Shown: piece after piece, positions 16,652 through 28,589 of the stretch | How positions within the stretch are numbered: the stretch's first letter is position 1 | How the letters are laid out: every line of letters begins with the position of its first letter | Origin: Flavobacteriales bacterium | GTDB taxonomy: Bacteria > Bacteroidota > Bacteroidia > Flavobacteriales_E > Vicingaceae | Reading direction: 5' to 3' | Assembly (NCBI GenBank): GCA_905339165.1 | Contig: CAJPFH010000028.1 | Span: forward strand, 1-64,000 | Length of the DNA: 64,000 nt | Made by a program: the position numbers and the translations under genes | Notes under the pieces: generated by a model | What the model was told of the DNA's origin: nothing | Database searches by the model: none | Seen by the model: only the letters and a program-made list of their open reading frames with translations

Positions 16652-16795
16652 ATGTCAACTTCTGCTATTATAATGATGTTATTAGTACAAGGCACTGTTA
16701 CAGCTATTACAGGCTACCTTTTTTATAAAGTGCTAACCACTAAACCAAAACCAGAACCAGATTCCTACATAGAAAACGACTCAGACCCTCGGTAA
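16652..16795 (+). CDS. MetS-like NSS transporter small subunit
   Basis: A 47-codon ORF that begins 6 bases after the NSS transporter stop. The first ~28 residues (MSTSAIIMMLLVQGTVTAI, then TGYLFYKVL) form one transmembrane helix, followed by a short charged tail (KPKPEPDSYIENDSDPR). Length, topology and position match MetS-family small subunits, which accompany NSS transporters and are needed for methionine uptake by MetPS in Corynebacterium glutamicum. The tight spacing implies translation from the same mRNA. Homology is judged from layout and composition, not from a search. Confidence 0.75.
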   Translation: MSTSAIIMMLLVQGTVTAITGYLFYKVLTTKPKPEPDSYIENDSDPR

Positions 16796-16859
16796 TTAAG
16801 GATAAGCACATCTCTTTGTGGTGTATGCAAACACACTGATTTTGTCCAATATTTTACCG

Positions 16860-17786
16860 ATGAAAAAATTTATAAAAAACTATTTTGCATTTACTCGCAG
16901 AGAAAGCATTGGGATTTCAGTTTTACTCCTAATCATTTCAATTCTTATCATCTATCTTATGCTATCTAATAATGGCATAAAACTTATACCTACAGACTAC
17001 AGTGAATTTGAAAAAGATATAAATCTTTTCGAAAGCCAAATAAGATTAAAAAACACCCTACGAATTACAGAAAACAATAACATAGAACCGTACCCCACCG
17101 ACACTGCTACTCCATTTAATTTTAACCCGAATACGATTGATAGTACTACATGGTTAAAACTTGGCTTTTTACCAAAGCAAGTAAAATCAATTTTTAATTA
17201 CAAACGCAAAGGCGGTAAATTTTATTCTAAAAAAGATGTACAAAAAATGTACTCCATAGACTCTGTTATGTACAAAAAAATTGAGCCTTATATTCAAATA
17301 CCCAATAGAGATTACAAAACAATTACACACTATGAAAACAAGAAAAAAGAATCAAATAACACTACCCGATTTCATGAAAAAATAAGTTCTCTTAATTTAA
17401 ACACGGCTGATAGTGCTGAACTCAACACACTAAAAGGAATAGGCCCTGTGCTTGCGGCACGAATTATAAAACGCAGAAACGAATTAGGTGGTTACATAAA
17501 CAAAAACCAATTAAGCGAAATATATGGCCTAAAGCCAGAAGTGATTACGCAAATTGAAAGTTTTGTATATATAGACCATTTGTTTTCTCCCAACAAAATA
17601 AATATTAATACGGCCACATACGAAGTATTAAAAAAACACCCCTACATAAATCATGCGTTAGCTAACGCAATTGTGTCCTATCGCCAACAGCACGGAAATT
17701 ATAAAAAGATAGAAGATGTTAGAAAAATACATTTGGTAACAGCCGAATTATATAGTAAAATTGCACCCTATATCAGTATTGAATGA
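16860..17786 (+). CDS. ComEA-like helix-hairpin-helix protein, membrane-anchored
   Basis: 308 residues from the ATG at 16860 (MKKFIKNYFAF); the longer start at 16818 adds no family sequence. One TM segment (about residues 15-35) is followed by a linker and three HhH-type modules: one around LKLGFLPKQVKSIFNYKRKGG, a canonical ComEA pair LNLNTADSAELNTLKGIG/ARIIKRRNELGG, and ININTATYEVLKKHPYI/ANAIVSYRQQHG. HhH modules bind DNA backbone non-specifically; ComEA proteins bind incoming DNA during transformation. Whether this one does is not shown. The gene overlaps apt by 4 bases (ATGA), so the two are translationally coupled. Confidence 0.87.
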   Translation: MKKFIKNYFAFTRRESIGISVLLLIISILIIYLMLSNNGIKLIPTDYSEFEKDINLFESQIRLKNTLRITENNNIEPYPTDTATPFNFNPNTIDSTTWLKLGFLPKQVKSIFNYKRKGGKFYSKKDVQKMYSIDSVMYKKIEPYIQIPNRDYKTITHYENKKKESNNTTRFHEKISSLNLNTADSAELNTLKGIGPVLAARIIKRRNELGGYINKNQLSEIYGLKPEVITQIESFVYIDHLFSPNKININTATYEVLKKHPYINHALANAIVSYRQQHGNYKKIEDVRKIHLVTAELYSKIAPYISIE

Positions 17787-18313
17787 ACCTTGAAAACAAA
17801 ATAAAAACCGTAATACGTGATGTTCAAGATTTTCCCAAACAAGGCATCGTTTTTAAAGATATTACACCTATATTAAAAGATCCCGCCCTCTGCAAGGAAA
17901 TAATACATGCCTTTGAAGATCAAATTCTCCAACTTAAACCCGATGCCATAATGGCTATTGAAAGCAGAGGTTTTTTATTTGGAATGATGATGGCTCTGCA
18001 CTTTAATATTCCTTTTATTCCGGTTCGCAAAAAAGGCAAACTTCCCTATAAAACCATTTCATACAGCTATCATTTAGAATATGGTTCGGCCACCGTAGAA
18101 ATTCACGAAGATGCCCTTGCAAAAGGGAGCAAAGTGCTAATACATGATGATTTGCTTGCCACCGGAGGCACTGCCATTGCTGCAGCCGAATTAGTAAAAA
18201 TGCAGGAAGGCGAAGTGGTCGGTTTTTCTTTTGTAGTTGCACTCGATTTTTTGAATGGAGCCAATCGTTTGAAAAAATATTCTAACAATATCTTAAGTCT
18301 TGTACATTATTAA
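17783..18313 (+). CDS. apt: Adenine phosphoribosyltransferase
   Basis: 176 residues, the family length. It converts adenine and PRPP to AMP in purine salvage. Visible: DFPKQGIVFKDITPIL at the N-terminus, the AIESRGFLFG block, the RKKGKLPYKT flexible loop, and the PRPP-binding motif VLIHDDLLATGGTA. The ATG overlaps the stop of the HhH gene by four bases. The next gene (acyl-CoA dehydrogenase) starts 12 bases downstream, so all three may be on one transcript. Confidence 0.96.
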   Translation: MNLENKIKTVIRDVQDFPKQGIVFKDITPILKDPALCKEIIHAFEDQILQLKPDAIMAIESRGFLFGMMMALHFNIPFIPVRKKGKLPYKTISYSYHLEYGSATVEIHEDALAKGSKVLIHDDLLATGGTAIAAAELVKMQEGEVVGFSFVVALDFLNGANRLKKYSNNILSLVHY

Positions 18314-18325
18314 TTTTTTATTACC

Positions 18326-19465
18326 ATGAATTTTGCGTTAACAGAAAACCAACAAATGATTGCACAAATGGTGCATGATTTTTCAGAAAAAGAAATACGA
18401 CCTTATTTTATGCAGTGGGACGAAACGCAGGAATTTCCCCTCTCTGTTTTTAAGAAATTGGGTGAACTAGGATTAATGGGCGTATTAGTTCCTCAGGAAT
18501 ACGGTGGTGCCGGAATGGGTTATTTAGAATACGCCACAGCCATTTCGGAAATAGCCAAAGTATGCGGTTCTGTTGGCCTGTCTGTTGCTGCCCACAATTC
18601 TTTATGCACAGGGCATATTTTACAATTCGGAAATGAAGAACAAAAGAAAAAATATTTACCTAAACTGGCCACTGCCGAATGGATAGGTGCATGGGGATTA
18701 ACAGAACATAATACCGGATCTGATGCAGGAGGTATGAATACCACAGCCATAGAAGATGGAAATTGTTGGATATTAAATGGTGCAAAAAATTTTATTACAC
18801 ATGGAAAATCGGGTAATGTGGCGGTAGTAATTGCACGCACCGGTGCTAAAGGCGATTCTCACGGTATGTCCGCTTTCATTGTAGAAAGAGGAAACCCGGG
18901 TTTTACAGCCGGAAAAAAAGAAAACAAATTAGGGATGAGAGCCTCAGAAACAACTGAAATTATTTTCAGCGATTGCCGCATTCCTAAAGAAAACTTAATT
19001 GGAAAAGTGGGCGAAGGCTTTATACAAGCCATGAAAGTGCTTGATGGAGGCAGAATTTCTATTGCGGCATTAGCTCTTGGTATTGCAAAAGGAGCCTACG
19101 AATGTGCATTAAAATATTCTAAAGAACGTGAACAATTCGGAAAACCCATTTCTCAATTTCAGGGTATTGCTTTTAAACTAGCCGACATGGCTACCGAAAT
19201 TGAGGCAGCCGAATTACTGATATTCCAATCGGCCGATCTAAAAAACAAAGGACAAAACGTAACTAAAATTTCGGCCATGGCCAAATACTATGCCTCTGAA
19301 ATTGCATGTAAAGTAGCCAACGAAGCCGTACAGATTTTTGGAGGTTATGGATACACCAAGGATTTTCCTGCTGAGAAATTTTATCGCGATTGTAAATTAT
19401 GTACCATAGGCGAGGGAACCTCTGAGATTCAAAAACTGGTAATATCCCGGCAAGTGCTTCGGTAA
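18326..19465 (+). CDS. Acyl-CoA dehydrogenase (short/medium-chain type)
   Basis: 379 residues, the standard ACAD length. FAD-dependent alpha,beta-dehydrogenation of an acyl-CoA, feeding electrons to ETF. Order of domains: N-terminal helices ([17 protein letters not shown]), the middle beta domain with [12 protein letters not shown], and the C-terminal helical domain with [13 protein letters not shown] and [17 protein letters not shown], then IGEGTSEIQ, which holds the usual catalytic Glu position. Chain length preference cannot be read; butyryl- or isobutyryl-type enzymes have this pattern. The transcript ends in the 44-base palindrome at 19506-19549 shared with the convergent DUF3467 gene. 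Confidence 0.93.
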   Translation: MNFALTENQQMIAQMVHDFSEKEIRPYFMQWDETQEFPLSVFKKLGELGLMGVLVPQEYGGAGMGYLEYATAISEIAKVCGSVGLSVAAHNSLCTGHILQFGNEEQKKKYLPKLATAEWIGAWGLTEHNTGSDAGGMNTTAIEDGNCWILNGAKNFITHGKSGNVAVVIARTGAKGDSHGMSAFIVERGNPGFTAGKKENKLGMRASETTEIIFSDCRIPKENLIGKVGEGFIQAMKVLDGGRISIAALALGIAKGAYECALKYSKEREQFGKPISQFQGIAFKLADMATEIEAAELLIFQSADLKNKGQNVTKISAMAKYYASEIACKVANEAVQIFGGYGYTKDFPAEKFYRDCKLCTIGEGTSEIQKLVISRQVLR

Positions 19466-19505
19466 AAAACACTTTTTTCAACAAGAGAGAAATAAAAAAT
19501 TTGAA

Positions 19506-19549
19506 ATAAAAAACAAAACCCACAGCATGCTGTGGGTTTTGTTTTTTAT
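19506..19549. terminator. Bidirectional terminator, 44-base perfect palindrome
   Basis: A perfect palindrome centred between 19527 and 19528, with a GCATGC core, ACCCACA/TGTGGGT arms, and A/T runs on both ends. It separates the convergent acyl-CoA dehydrogenase and the rpoBC-DUF3467 operon, and overlaps the stop codon of the latter (19546-19548). Confidence 0.9.
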
Positions 19550-19872
19550 GCTTGTGCTGTAGGGCCTCCAAAATTTATGGGAACCGAGGGTTGCTCCATT
19601 TCTTTTATTACACCATGCATTGCTTCAAACTTAGAAATATTTTCTCCTAAGGCATGGAGCAAACGTTTGGCATGCTGTGGAGTCATCAGAATTCGGCTTT
19701 TTACCTTTGCTTTTGGAACACCGGGCATCACTTTAATAAAATCCAGAACAAACTCCGAGTTCGAATGGCTGATGATGGCTAAATTCGAATAAATCCCTTC
19801 TGCAATATCCTCTGTTAACTCTATATTCAGGTGATTTTCCTGTGGTTGATTATTATTTTTTTCGTCTGCCAT
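19546..19872 (-). CDS. DUF3467 family protein
   Basis: 108 residues, matching the DUF3467 layout: a polar N-terminus, then YSNLAIISHSNSEFVLDFI, MPGVPKAKVKSRILMTPQHAKRLLHAL and a GPTAQA tail. Function is unknown; these small proteins occur downstream of rpoC in many Bacteroidota. It starts 5 bases after the rpoC stop, so it is the last gene of the rpoBC transcript, and its stop lies inside the shared terminator palindrome. Confidence 0.88.
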   Translation of the reverse strand: MADEKNNNQPQENHLNIELTEDIAEGIYSNLAIISHSNSEFVLDFIKVMPGVPKAKVKSRILMTPQHAKRLLHALGENISKFEAMHGVIKEMEQPSVPINFGGPTAQA

Positions 19873-19877
19873 ACGCT

Positions 19878-22800
19878 TTATATTTCTGATTCTACTTCTT
19901 CTTTAGCAGAAAGTAGCTGTTCGTATTCTTCGTTAGAACCCACTACGTAATTTTTATAATCGCGCAAACCTGTACCGGCAGGAATTAAGTGTCCTACAAT
20001 TACGTTTTCTTTTAAGCCCTCTAAGAAATCTACTTTACCACTAACAGCAGCTTCGTTTAATACTTTTGTTGTTTCTTGGAAAGAGGCAGCCGAAATCCAG
20101 CTCTTTGTTTGTAACGATGCACGGGTAATACCTTGTAAAACCTGATTAGAGGTAGCAGGTATGGCCTCTCTTGCTTCAACCTGTTTTTTATCCATTCGTT
20201 TTAGTTTAGAGTTTTCATCTCTTAGTTTACGTATAGAGATAATTTGCCCTGCTTTGAATGTATCAGAATCTCCCGAATCAACCACCACTTTTTTACCGTA
20301 GATGTTGTCGTTTTCTTCCATAAATTCGCTTTTGTTTACAATTTGTTGTTCTAAGAATGTAGTATCTCCTGCGTCAACAATTTCTACTTTACGCATCATT
20401 TGTCTAACGATTACTTCAAAGTGTTTGTCGTTTATTTTTACACCTTGTAAACGATATACTTCTTGTACTTCATTTACCAAATACTCCTGAACAGCCGTTG
20501 GCCCTTTAATGGCAAGTATATCATACGGAGCAATAGAACCTTCCGATAGCTGAGCGCCTGCACGAATAAAATCGTTCTCCTGTACCAATACATGCTTGGC
20601 TAAAGGAATCATATATTTTTTCGTTTCTCCCGTACGAGATTCAACAATGACTTCCCGATTGCCTCGTTTTATTTTTCCGAATGTAACAATGCCATCAATT
20701 TCAGAAACTACAGCCGGATTTGATGGGTTACGTGCTTCAAAAAGCTCGGTAACTCTAGGTAATCCACCTGTAATATCACCCGATTTACCAGATAAACGAG
20801 GTATTTTAACTAAAATATCGCCACTAATCACTTTATCTTTATCATTAATAGCAATGTGTGCTCCAACAGGAACATTGTACGTTTTTAATACATCTTTTTT
20901 ATTCAATACTTTTATTACCGGTATTTTCTTTTTATCTCTCGACTCAATAATTACTTTTTCCGTAAAACCGGTTTGTTCGTCCGATTCTTCCCTATATGTT
21001 ACCCCTTCTTCGAAGTTTTCAAACTCTATGATTCCCGAAAATTCTGAGATAATGACAGCATTATAAGGATCCCAATCGGCAATTAAATCGCCTTTTTTAA
21101 CCTTTGCCCCGTTTTTAACATACAACATGGCTCCATACGGAATAATTGAATTATAAAGCACAATATTGGTGTTTGTATCAATGATTCGCATTTCACCCGA
21201 ACGACCAATTACAATTTCGGCTTTTTCTTTGGTTTTGCTTTCTTTGGCAACTGTTTTTAGTTCCTCGAACTCTATTTTGCCCTCATACCTAGCTTCTATT
21301 TTAGATTCTGATGTAATTTTAGAAGCTGTGCCTCCAACGTGGAATGTACGTAGTGTTAATTGGGTACCTGGCTCACCAATAGATTGAGCAGCAATAACCC
21401 CAACAGCTTCGCCTTTTTGAACCATTTTTCCGGTAGCTAAGCTTCGGCCGTAACATTTTGCACAAACTCCTTTTTTTGCTTCACAAGTAAGTACTGATCG
21501 TATTTCTACCTCTTCAATAGGCGATGATTCTATGGCTGCAGCAATGTCTTCGTTTATTATTTCACCGGAAGCTACTACTAAATCTCCTGTTAGAGGATGA
21601 TATACATCATGAACAGAAGCTCTTCCTAAAATTCTATCCGATAAACTTTCTACTATTTCATCGTTATTTACAAGGGATGTCATTATAATACCTCTTAATG
21701 TACCACAATCTTCAACACCTACAATTACATCTTGCGATACATCTACTAATCTTCTTGTTAAATAACCGGCATCGGCTGTTTTTAGGGCTGTATCTGCTAA
21801 TCCTTTACGTGCACCGTGGGTGGAAATAAAGTATTCTAATATTGATAACCCTTCTTTAAAGTTAGATAAAATGGGGTTTTCAATAATTTCTTGAGCGGTT
21901 GCTCCCGATTTTTGGGGTTTAGCCATTAATCCACGCATACCTGCAAGCTGGCGAATTTGCTCCTTAGAGCCTCTGGCACCTGAATCGAACATCATATACA
22001 CGGAATTAAAGCCTTGTTTATCGTTCTTTAATCTGTCCATCAGAATATTGGTAAGTCGGGTATTGGTGTGTGTCCAGATATCGATGATTTGGTTGTATCT
22101 CTCGTTGTTTGTAATGAAACCCATGTTATAGTTCGACATTACCTCCTCTACCTGAACAAGAGCGGCATCTATAAGTTTTTCTTTTTCTGCCGGAATAACC
22201 ACATCAGACAAATTAAAGGAAAGGCCTCCTTTAAAGGCCATATCGTAACCCAATGCTTTAATATCGTCTAAGAAACGAGCTGTTTTGGCATTGTTGGTTT
22301 TCTTTAAAATATCATGAATAATATCGCGTAAAGATTTTTTGGTTAATAAATCATTGATGTACCCCACTTCTTCCGGAACACACTTATTAAAAATTACCCG
22401 GCCTGTGGTGGTTTCAATAATTTTATGCACGTATGAATCGGCCTCTTTTAAGCGAATACGTACTTTAATCCAGGCGTGTAAGTCTAATTTTCCTTCGTTG
22501 TAAGCAATTACTACTTCTTCCGGAGAGTAAAATGTTTTTCCTTCTCCTTTCACCGGTTCTTCAGGCGTACTTTTTTTACCTTTGGTAATGTAATATAAGC
22601 CCAACACCATATCTTGCGATGGAACCGTAATAGGAGAGCCATTAGCCGGATTTAAAATGTTGTGAGAGGCTAACATTAAAATTTGTGCTTCTAAGATAGC
22701 TGCATGTCCAAGCGGAACATGAACGGCCATTTGGTCACCGTCAAAGTCGGCATTAAATGCGGTACAAACCAATGGGTGTAAACGAATGGCTTTCCCTTCT

Positions 22801-24176
22801 ATTAATCTTGGCTGAAAAGCTTGAATACCTAGGCGGTGTAATGTTGGGGCACGGTTTAGTAAAACAGGGTGTCCTTTCATTACATTTTCTAAAATATCCC
22901 AAACTACAGGGTCTTTTTTATCTACTATTTTTTTTGCTGATTTTACGGTTTTAACAATTCCTCTTTCGATGAGTTTACGAATAATAAACGGCTTAAATAA
23001 TTCGGCAGCCATGTCTTTCGGTAAGCCACATTCGTGTAATTGCAAATCGGGGCCTACCACAATAACGGAGCGACCGGAATAGTCAACACGTTTTCCTAAT
23101 AAATTTTGGCGGAAACGGCCTTGTTTTCCTTTTAACGAATCGGAAAGGGATTTTAATGCTCTGTTTGATTCTGTTTTTACTGCACTTGATTTTCTGGAGT
23201 TATCCAATAGTGAGTCTACCGCTTCTTGTAACATTCTTTTCTCGTTTCGAAGAATCACGTCTGGAGCTTTTATTTCCAAGAGTCTTTTTAAACGGTTATT
23301 TCTAATAATAACTCTGCGGTATAAATCGTTTAAATCTGATGTAGCAAAACGTCCTCCATCTAAAGGCACAAGTGGACGAAGTTCTGGTGGAATAACAGGC
23401 ACTACTTTTATAATCATCCATTCTGGTCTGTTATCCGTATTTTTTTGGGAATTTCTGAAAGACTCAACTACTTGCAAGCGCTTTAGTGCTTCGTTTTTTC
23501 TTTGTTGCGATGTTTCTGTGTTGGCTTGATGGCGTAGATTGTATGATAAGGAATCTAGATCTAATCGTTTTAATAATTCGTATAACGACTCCGCCCCCAT
23601 CTTAGCAATAAACTTGTTGGGGTCGTTATCATCTAAATACTGATTATCTTTGGGTAGTGCGTCAATAATATCAAGGTACTCTTCTTCGGTTAAAAAGTCG
23701 AGATAATTAATCGGTTGACCTTCTTTATTTTTGGCCAAACCGGCTTGAATAACCACATAGCGTTCGTAGTATATAATAGCATCAAGTCTTTTGGTTGGTA
23801 GGCCTAGCAGGTAGCCAATTTTATTGGGTAAAGATCGGAAATACCAAATGTGTGCAACAGGTACCACTAAATTTATGTGTCCCATTCTTTCTCTTCGCAC
23901 TTTCTTTTCTGTAACCTCTACACCGCATCGATCACAAACAATTCCTTTGTAGCGAATTCTTTTATATTTTCCGCAATGACATTCCCAATCTTTAACGGGC
24001 CCAAAAATTCTTTCACAAAACAAACCATCTCTTTCGGGCTTGTAGGTTCGATAGTTAATGGTTTCGGGTTTTAAAACCTCGCCAAACGATTTTTCTAAAA
24101 TCATTTCGGGCGAAGCTAAACTTATGGTTATTTTCGAAAAATTGCTTTTTGCTTTTAATTCGCGCTTAAATGCCAT
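19878..24176 (-). CDS. rpoC: DNA-directed RNA polymerase subunit beta'
   Basis: 1432 residues. It holds the RNA polymerase catalytic centre: NADFDGD with Mg-binding D477, D479 and D481. The N-terminal zinc ribbon is [19 protein letters not shown]-like (C-x-C ... C-x-x-C), and the second zinc site is C-GTLRG ... [13 protein letters not shown]. The bridge helix/trigger loop region ([20 protein letters not shown]) is intact. It follows rpoB by 73 bases, which contain a stable hairpin, and precedes DUF3467 by 5 bases. Confidence 0.98.
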   Translation of the reverse strand: MAFKRELKAKSNFSKITISLASPEMILEKSFGEVLKPETINYRTYKPERDGLFCERIFGPVKDWECHCGKYKRIRYKGIVCDRCGVEVTEKKVRRERMGHINLVVPVAHIWYFRSLPNKIGYLLGLPTKRLDAIIYYERYVVIQAGLAKNKEGQPINYLDFLTEEEYLDIIDALPKDNQYLDDNDPNKFIAKMGAESLYELLKRLDLDSLSYNLRHQANTETSQQRKNEALKRLQVVESFRNSQKNTDNRPEWMIIKVVPVIPPELRPLVPLDGGRFATSDLNDLYRRVIIRNNRLKRLLEIKAPDVILRNEKRMLQEAVDSLLDNSRKSSAVKTESNRALKSLSDSLKGKQGRFRQNLLGKRVDYSGRSVIVVGPDLQLHECGLPKDMAAELFKPFIIRKLIERGIVKTVKSAKKIVDKKDPVVWDILENVMKGHPVLLNRAPTLHRLGIQAFQPRLIEGKAIRLHPLVCTAFNADFDGDQMAVHVPLGHAAILEAQILMLASHNILNPANGSPITVPSQDMVLGLYYITKGKKSTPEEPVKGEGKTFYSPEEVVIAYNEGKLDLHAWIKVRIRLKEADSYVHKIIETTTGRVIFNKCVPEEVGYINDLLTKKSLRDIIHDILKKTNNAKTARFLDDIKALGYDMAFKGGLSFNLSDVVIPAEKEKLIDAALVQVEEVMSNYNMGFITNNERYNQIIDIWTHTNTRLTNILMDRLKNDKQGFNSVYMMFDSGARGSKEQIRQLAGMRGLMAKPQKSGATAQEIIENPILSNFKEGLSILEYFISTHGARKGLADTALKTADAGYLTRRLVDVSQDVIVGVEDCGTLRGIIMTSLVNNDEIVESLSDRILGRASVHDVYHPLTGDLVVASGEIINEDIAAAIESSPIEEVEIRSVLTCEAKKGVCAKCYGRSLATGKMVQKGEAVGVIAAQSIGEPGTQLTLRTFHVGGTASKITSESKIEARYEGKIEFEELKTVAKESKTKEKAEIVIGRSGEMRIIDTNTNIVLYNSIIPYGAMLYVKNGAKVKKGDLIADWDPYNAVIISEFSGIIEFENFEEGVTYREESDEQTGFTEKVIIESRDKKKIPVIKVLNKKDVLKTYNVPVGAHIAINDKDKVISGDILVKIPRLSGKSGDITGGLPRVTELFEARNPSNPAVVSEIDGIVTFGKIKRGNREVIVESRTGETKKYMIPLAKHVLVQENDFIRAGAQLSEGSIAPYDILAIKGPTAVQEYLVNEVQEVYRLQGVKINDKHFEVIVRQMMRKVEIVDAGDTTFLEQQIVNKSEFMEENDNIYGKKVVVDSGDSDTFKAGQIISIRKLRDENSKLKRMDKKQVEAREAIPATSNQVLQGITRASLQTKSWISAASFQETTKVLNEAAVSGKVDFLEGLKENVIVGHLIPAGTGLRDYKNYVVGSNEEYEQLLSAKEEVESEI

Positions 24177-24216
24177 AGTATAGTAGTTTTATTTATTTAA
24201 TTGTTAAAAATAGTAT

Positions 24217-24244
24217 CCGGTACACCTCCAACAAGATGTACCGG
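24217..24244 (-). promoter_or_regulatory. Hairpin between rpoB and rpoC
   Basis: CCGGTACA (24217-24224) and TGTACCGG (24237-24244) are perfect complements with a 12-base loop. On the minus strand it is followed by ATACTATTTTT. It could be a weak attenuator, an mRNA processing site or a stabiliser; the sequence does not decide. Confidence 0.5.
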
Positions 24245-24249
24245 TATCG

Positions 24250-27200
24250 TTAATCTAAAGTAATATTTAGTGCCAATCCTCTAAGTTCATGCAATAACAC
24301 ATTAAACGACTCGGGTATACCGGGAGTAGGCATATTATCGCCTTTCACAATGGCTTCGTAAGCTTTTGCTCTGCCTACTACATCATCGGATTTAATGGTT
24401 AAAATCTCTTGTAAAATATTGGCTGCACCAAATGCTTCGATAGCCCAAACCTCCATTTCACCAAAACGCTGACCACCAAACTGAGCTTTACCACCCAATG
24501 GTTGTTGTGTAATAAGTGAGTATGGTCCAATGGAACGAGCATGCATTTTATCATCAACCATGTGGCCAAGCTTAATCATGTAGATTACTCCTACCGTGGC
24601 TGGTTGGTGAAAACGGTCGCCTGTTCCTCCATCGTAAAGGTATGTTTTTCCGTAGCGAGGTACTCCGGCCTTATCTGTCCATTCATTGATTTGGTCAATA
24701 GAGGCTCCATCAAAAATTGGGGTAGAGAATTTCACTCCTAGCTTTATTCCTGCCCAACCTAAAACGGTTTCATATATTTGACCAAGATTCATACGTGATG
24801 GCACACCGAGAGGATTTAACACGATATCAACGGGAGTTCCATCTTCTAAGAAGGGCATATCTTCATCACGTACTATTTTTGCTACAATTCCTTTATTACC
24901 GTGCCTTCCTGCCATTTTATCACCCACTTTTAATTTTCGTTTTTGAGCTATGTACACTTTAGCTAATTTTATGATTCCGGCAGGTAATTCATCGCCTATG
25001 GAAACCACGTATTTTTTACGTTTGTAAATACCTAAAATTTGATTGGATTTTTTACGATAGTTAAAAAGTATTTTTTTAATGGTTTCGTTTGTGCTTGCTT
25101 CGTTAGTCCAATTATTTCCATCAACCGAAGTATAATCGGCTACTTTTTGTAACACTTTGGCATTAAATTTTGTTCCTTTAGAAATAATTTCTTCTTTGTA
25201 GTAGTTATAAACTCCCTGACAGGTTTTTCCTTCAACTAGTTTAAGCAGTTTTTCGATTAGGGTATTTTTAAGATCAGCCATTTCATTATTAAATTCAGCA
25301 TCAAGCTTGTCTAAAATAACTTTTTCTTCGGCTTTTGCTTTACGATCTTTTACAGCTCTGGCAAAAAGTTTTTTGTCTATTACCACTCCGTAAATTGATG
25401 GAGGAACTTTAAGCGAGGCGTCTTTTACATCGCCCGCTTTATCGCCAAAGATTGCTCTCAGAAGTTTTTCTTCGGGCGTAGGGTCCGATTCTCCTTTAGG
25501 AGTAATTTTACCTATTAAAATATCGCCTTCTTTTACTTCTGCACCAATTCTAATCAGTCCGTTTTCATCTAAATCTTTTGTAGCCTCTTCGCTCACATTA
25601 GGAATATCAGAAGTAAGTTCTTCTAACCCTCTTTTTGTATCGCGAACATCTATTGAGAACTCTTCAATATGTAATGAAGTAAAAATATCATCTCTCACTA
25701 CTCTTTCTGAAATAACAATAGCATCTTCAAAATTATATCCTTTCCATGGCATAAAAGCCACTTTTAGATTTCTTCCTAAGGCTAATTCTCCTTTTTCGGT
25801 GGCATACCCTTCACACAATATCTGTCCCTTTACCACTTTATCGCCTTTTTTTACGATGGGTCTAAGAGAAACACAAGTATTTTGGTTGGTTTTTCTGAAT
25901 TTAACAATATCGTAGGTTACTGAGTCTCCTTCAAAATTTGCTATTTTATCTTCATCAGACATTTTATATTTAATAACAATTTTATTACCGTCAACGTAAT
26001 CTACAAGACCTTCAGCTTCAGCCTCTAATAATACTCTAGAATCTTTGGCAATTTGTTCTTCTAATCCAGTACCTACAACGGGAGCTTGCGGACGAAGCAG
26101 CGGAACTGCTTGACGTTGCATATTAGACCCCATCAAAGCACGGTTTGCATCATCGTGTTCTAAGAAAGGAATTAATGAAGCGGCAATGGATGCTATTTGA
26201 TTTGGGGCAACATCCATTAATGTAAGCTTATCCGGCTCTACAATGGGAAAATCGCCTTCATACCTTGCTTTAACTCTATTGGTTAAAAAAGTGCCTTTTT
26301 CGTCTATTTTGGCATTAGCTTGTGCTATGGTTTGGTTATCTTCTTCTTCTGCACTTAGGTAAATAACATTTCTTGATAAATCTACTTTGCCTTTATTTAC
26401 CATTCTGTATGGAGTTTCGATAAATCCCAAACGATTTACCTTAGCAAAAACGCAGAGAGAGGAAATAAGTCCAATATTGGGTCCTTCCGGTGTTTCAATT
26501 GGGCAAAGCCTTCCGTAGTGCGTATAATGAACGTCTCGGACTTCAAATCCGGCTCTTTCTCTGGATAATCCACCTGGCCCTAATGCGGACATTCTTCTCT
26601 TGTGGGTAATTTCAGAAAGTGGATTAGTTTGGTCCATGAACTGAGAAAGCTGATTAGTCCCAAAAAACGAATTGATAACGGAGGAGAGTGTTTTTGCATT
26701 AATTAAATCGGCAGGTGTAAATACCTCATTGTCTCTCACATTCATTCGTTCTCGTATTGTACGAGCCATACGAGCCAAACCTACACCAAATTGAGAATAT
26801 AGTTGTTCTCCAACCGTTCGTACTCTTCTATTGCTTAGGTGGTCAATATCGTCCACATTTGCTTTAGAATTAATCAGTTCTATTAAGTACTTTATGATAC
26901 AAATAATATCATCTTTAGTAAGCACTTTTGTTTCTTGAGGAGTGGTTAAGCCTAGTTTTTTATTTATTCTGTATCTGCCCACCTCGCCTAAATCGTAACG
27001 TTGTTCTGAAAAGAATAATTTATCAATGATTCCTCTTGCTGTTTCTTGGTCTGGTGGTTCTGCATTTCTTAACTGACGATAAATATGCTCTACGGCTTCT
27101 TTTTCGGAGTTAGAGGGGTCTTTTTGAAGGGTGTTGTATATAATTCCGAAATCTGTGGCATTTATGTCTTCTCTATGTAAAAGAATGGTTTTAATATTGG

Positions 27201-28068
27201 CGTCAACAATTTGGTCTATGTGTTCATCTTCCAAAATGGTTTCGCGATCTATAATAATTTCATTTCTTTCAATTGAAACTACTTCTCCGGTATCTTCGTC
27301 TACAAAGTCTTCTATCCATGTTTTAAGAACTCTTGCGGCAAGTTTTCGACCTACCACTTTTTTAAGGCCAGATTTGCTTACTTTAACTTCTTCGGCAAGG
27401 TTAAATATTTCTAAAATATCTTTATCGCTTTCGAAACCTATTGCCCTTAATAATGTGGTAACGGGAAGTTTCTTTTTACGATCGATGTATGCATACATCA
27501 CGTTATTAATATCGGTAGCAAATTCAATCCAAGAACCTTTAAAAGGTATTACTCTAGCTGAATACAGTTTAGTGCCATTTGCATGGCGACTTTGACCAAA
27601 AAACACTCCTGGAGATCTGTGCAACTGAGAAACAATAACTCTTTCGGAACCATTAATAACAAAGGTTCCTCTGGGTGTCATATATGGAATGGTACCTAAA
27701 TAAACATCTTGAACGATGGTTTCAAAATCTTCATGTTCTGGGTCTGTACAATATAATTTTAGTTTCGCTTTTAATGGAACGCAGTAGGTTAATCCTCGCT
27801 CTATACATTCATTGATTGAATAACGGGGAGGGTCGACAAAATAATCTAAAAATTCGAGTACAAATTGGTTACGAGCATCGGTAATTGGATAGTTTTCACT
27901 AAACACCTTAAACAAACCCTCATCAGTACGGTTTTCATGCGTGGTATCTATTTGAAAAAAATCTTTAAAAGATTGTAACTGTACTTCAAGGAAATCGGGG
28001 TAAGCAAATTGTTTGGTTGCAGTAGCAAAATTGATACGTTGGTCTTTCTTGGCTAAAGAAGCGCTCAT
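24250..28068 (-). CDS. rpoB: DNA-directed RNA polymerase subunit beta
   Basis: 1272 residues. Core RNA polymerase. The rifampicin-pocket region reads [21 protein letters not shown] then [17 protein letters not shown]; the residues usually changed in rifampicin resistance (Q, D, H, R, S in that block) have the sensitive-type identities. Other conserved blocks: [45 protein letters not shown], and the C-terminal [18 protein letters not shown]. It belongs to the rplKAJL-rpoBC cluster, 103 bases after rplL with a strong hairpin between them. Confidence 0.98.
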   Translation of the reverse strand: MSASLAKKDQRINFATATKQFAYPDFLEVQLQSFKDFFQIDTTHENRTDEGLFKVFSENYPITDARNQFVLEFLDYFVDPPRYSINECIERGLTYCVPLKAKLKLYCTDPEHEDFETIVQDVYLGTIPYMTPRGTFVINGSERVIVSQLHRSPGVFFGQSRHANGTKLYSARVIPFKGSWIEFATDINNVMYAYIDRKKKLPVTTLLRAIGFESDKDILEIFNLAEEVKVSKSGLKKVVGRKLAARVLKTWIEDFVDEDTGEVVSIERNEIIIDRETILEDEHIDQIVDANIKTILLHREDINATDFGIIYNTLQKDPSNSEKEAVEHIYRQLRNAEPPDQETARGIIDKLFFSEQRYDLGEVGRYRINKKLGLTTPQETKVLTKDDIICIIKYLIELINSKANVDDIDHLSNRRVRTVGEQLYSQFGVGLARMARTIRERMNVRDNEVFTPADLINAKTLSSVINSFFGTNQLSQFMDQTNPLSEITHKRRMSALGPGGLSRERAGFEVRDVHYTHYGRLCPIETPEGPNIGLISSLCVFAKVNRLGFIETPYRMVNKGKVDLSRNVIYLSAEEEDNQTIAQANAKIDEKGTFLTNRVKARYEGDFPIVEPDKLTLMDVAPNQIASIAASLIPFLEHDDANRALMGSNMQRQAVPLLRPQAPVVGTGLEEQIAKDSRVLLEAEAEGLVDYVDGNKIVIKYKMSDEDKIANFEGDSVTYDIVKFRKTNQNTCVSLRPIVKKGDKVVKGQILCEGYATEKGELALGRNLKVAFMPWKGYNFEDAIVISERVVRDDIFTSLHIEEFSIDVRDTKRGLEELTSDIPNVSEEATKDLDENGLIRIGAEVKEGDILIGKITPKGESDPTPEEKLLRAIFGDKAGDVKDASLKVPPSIYGVVIDKKLFARAVKDRKAKAEEKVILDKLDAEFNNEMADLKNTLIEKLLKLVEGKTCQGVYNYYKEEIISKGTKFNAKVLQKVADYTSVDGNNWTNEASTNETIKKILFNYRKKSNQILGIYKRKKYVVSIGDELPAGIIKLAKVYIAQKRKLKVGDKMAGRHGNKGIVAKIVRDEDMPFLEDGTPVDIVLNPLGVPSRMNLGQIYETVLGWAGIKLGVKFSTPIFDGASIDQINEWTDKAGVPRYGKTYLYDGGTGDRFHQPATVGVIYMIKLGHMVDDKMHARSIGPYSLITQQPLGGKAQFGGQRFGEMEVWAIEAFGAANILQEILTIKSDDVVGRAKAYEAIVKGDNMPTPGIPESFNVLLHELRGLALNITLD

Positions 28069-28108
28069 TACAAAAGGTATTAAAAGTGGTGTCCGAATAT
28101 AACAACAA

Positions 28109-28147
28109 AAGGGTTTAGGCCCCTCCAGACTTGAGGACCTAAACCTT
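28109..28147 (-). promoter_or_regulatory. Attenuator-like hairpin between rplL and rpoB
   Basis: On the minus strand AAGGTTTAGG pairs with CCTAAACCCTT (one bulged C) and is extended by TCCTC/GAGGG, followed by TTTTGTTGTT. The position between rplL and rpoB is where many bacteria have a partial terminator that lowers rpoBC output relative to ribosomal proteins. That role is inferred from position. Confidence 0.6.
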
Positions 28148-28171
28148 TAGTATAAAAGGGAGTTATTTGGT

Positions 28172-28546
28172 TTACTTAACTTCAACCTCAGCTCCGGCTT
28201 CTTCTAATTGTTTTTTAATTGATTCTGATTCTTCTTTAGAAACACCTTCTTTAATTGGTTTTGGGGCTCCGTCAACTAAATCTTTTGCTTCTTTTAAACC
28301 AAGACCGGTAATATCTTTTACGATTTTAACAACGCCTAATTTTTGAGCACCGCCACTTTTAAGTATTACATCGAAAGAGGTTTTTACTTCAGCCACTTCG
28401 CCACCACCACCTGACGGAGCTGCCACTGCAACTGCGGCTGCGGCTGGTTCAATACCATATTCAGATTTTAAGATATCTGCTAAATCGTTTACTTCTTTTA
28501 CCGTTAGGTTTACTAACTGTTCTGCTAGAGCTTTTACGTCTGCCAT
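28172..28546 (-). CDS. rplL: 50S ribosomal protein L7/L12
   Basis: 124 residues. N-terminal dimerisation helices ([20 protein letters not shown]), an Ala/Gly hinge ([16 protein letters not shown]), and the C-terminal factor-binding domain ([31 protein letters not shown] region). It recruits translation factors to the ribosome stalk. It is 43 bases after rplJ, and followed by the attenuator-like hairpin before rpoB. Confidence 0.97.
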   Translation of the reverse strand: MADVKALAEQLVNLTVKEVNDLADILKSEYGIEPAAAAVAVAAPSGGGGEVAEVKTSFDVILKSGGAQKLGVVKIVKDITGLGLKEAKDLVDGAPKPIKEGVSKEESESIKKQLEEAGAEVEVK

Positions 28547-28589
28547 TGTATTTAATTTTAATTGGTTAATTATTAATTTTTAATTGTTT

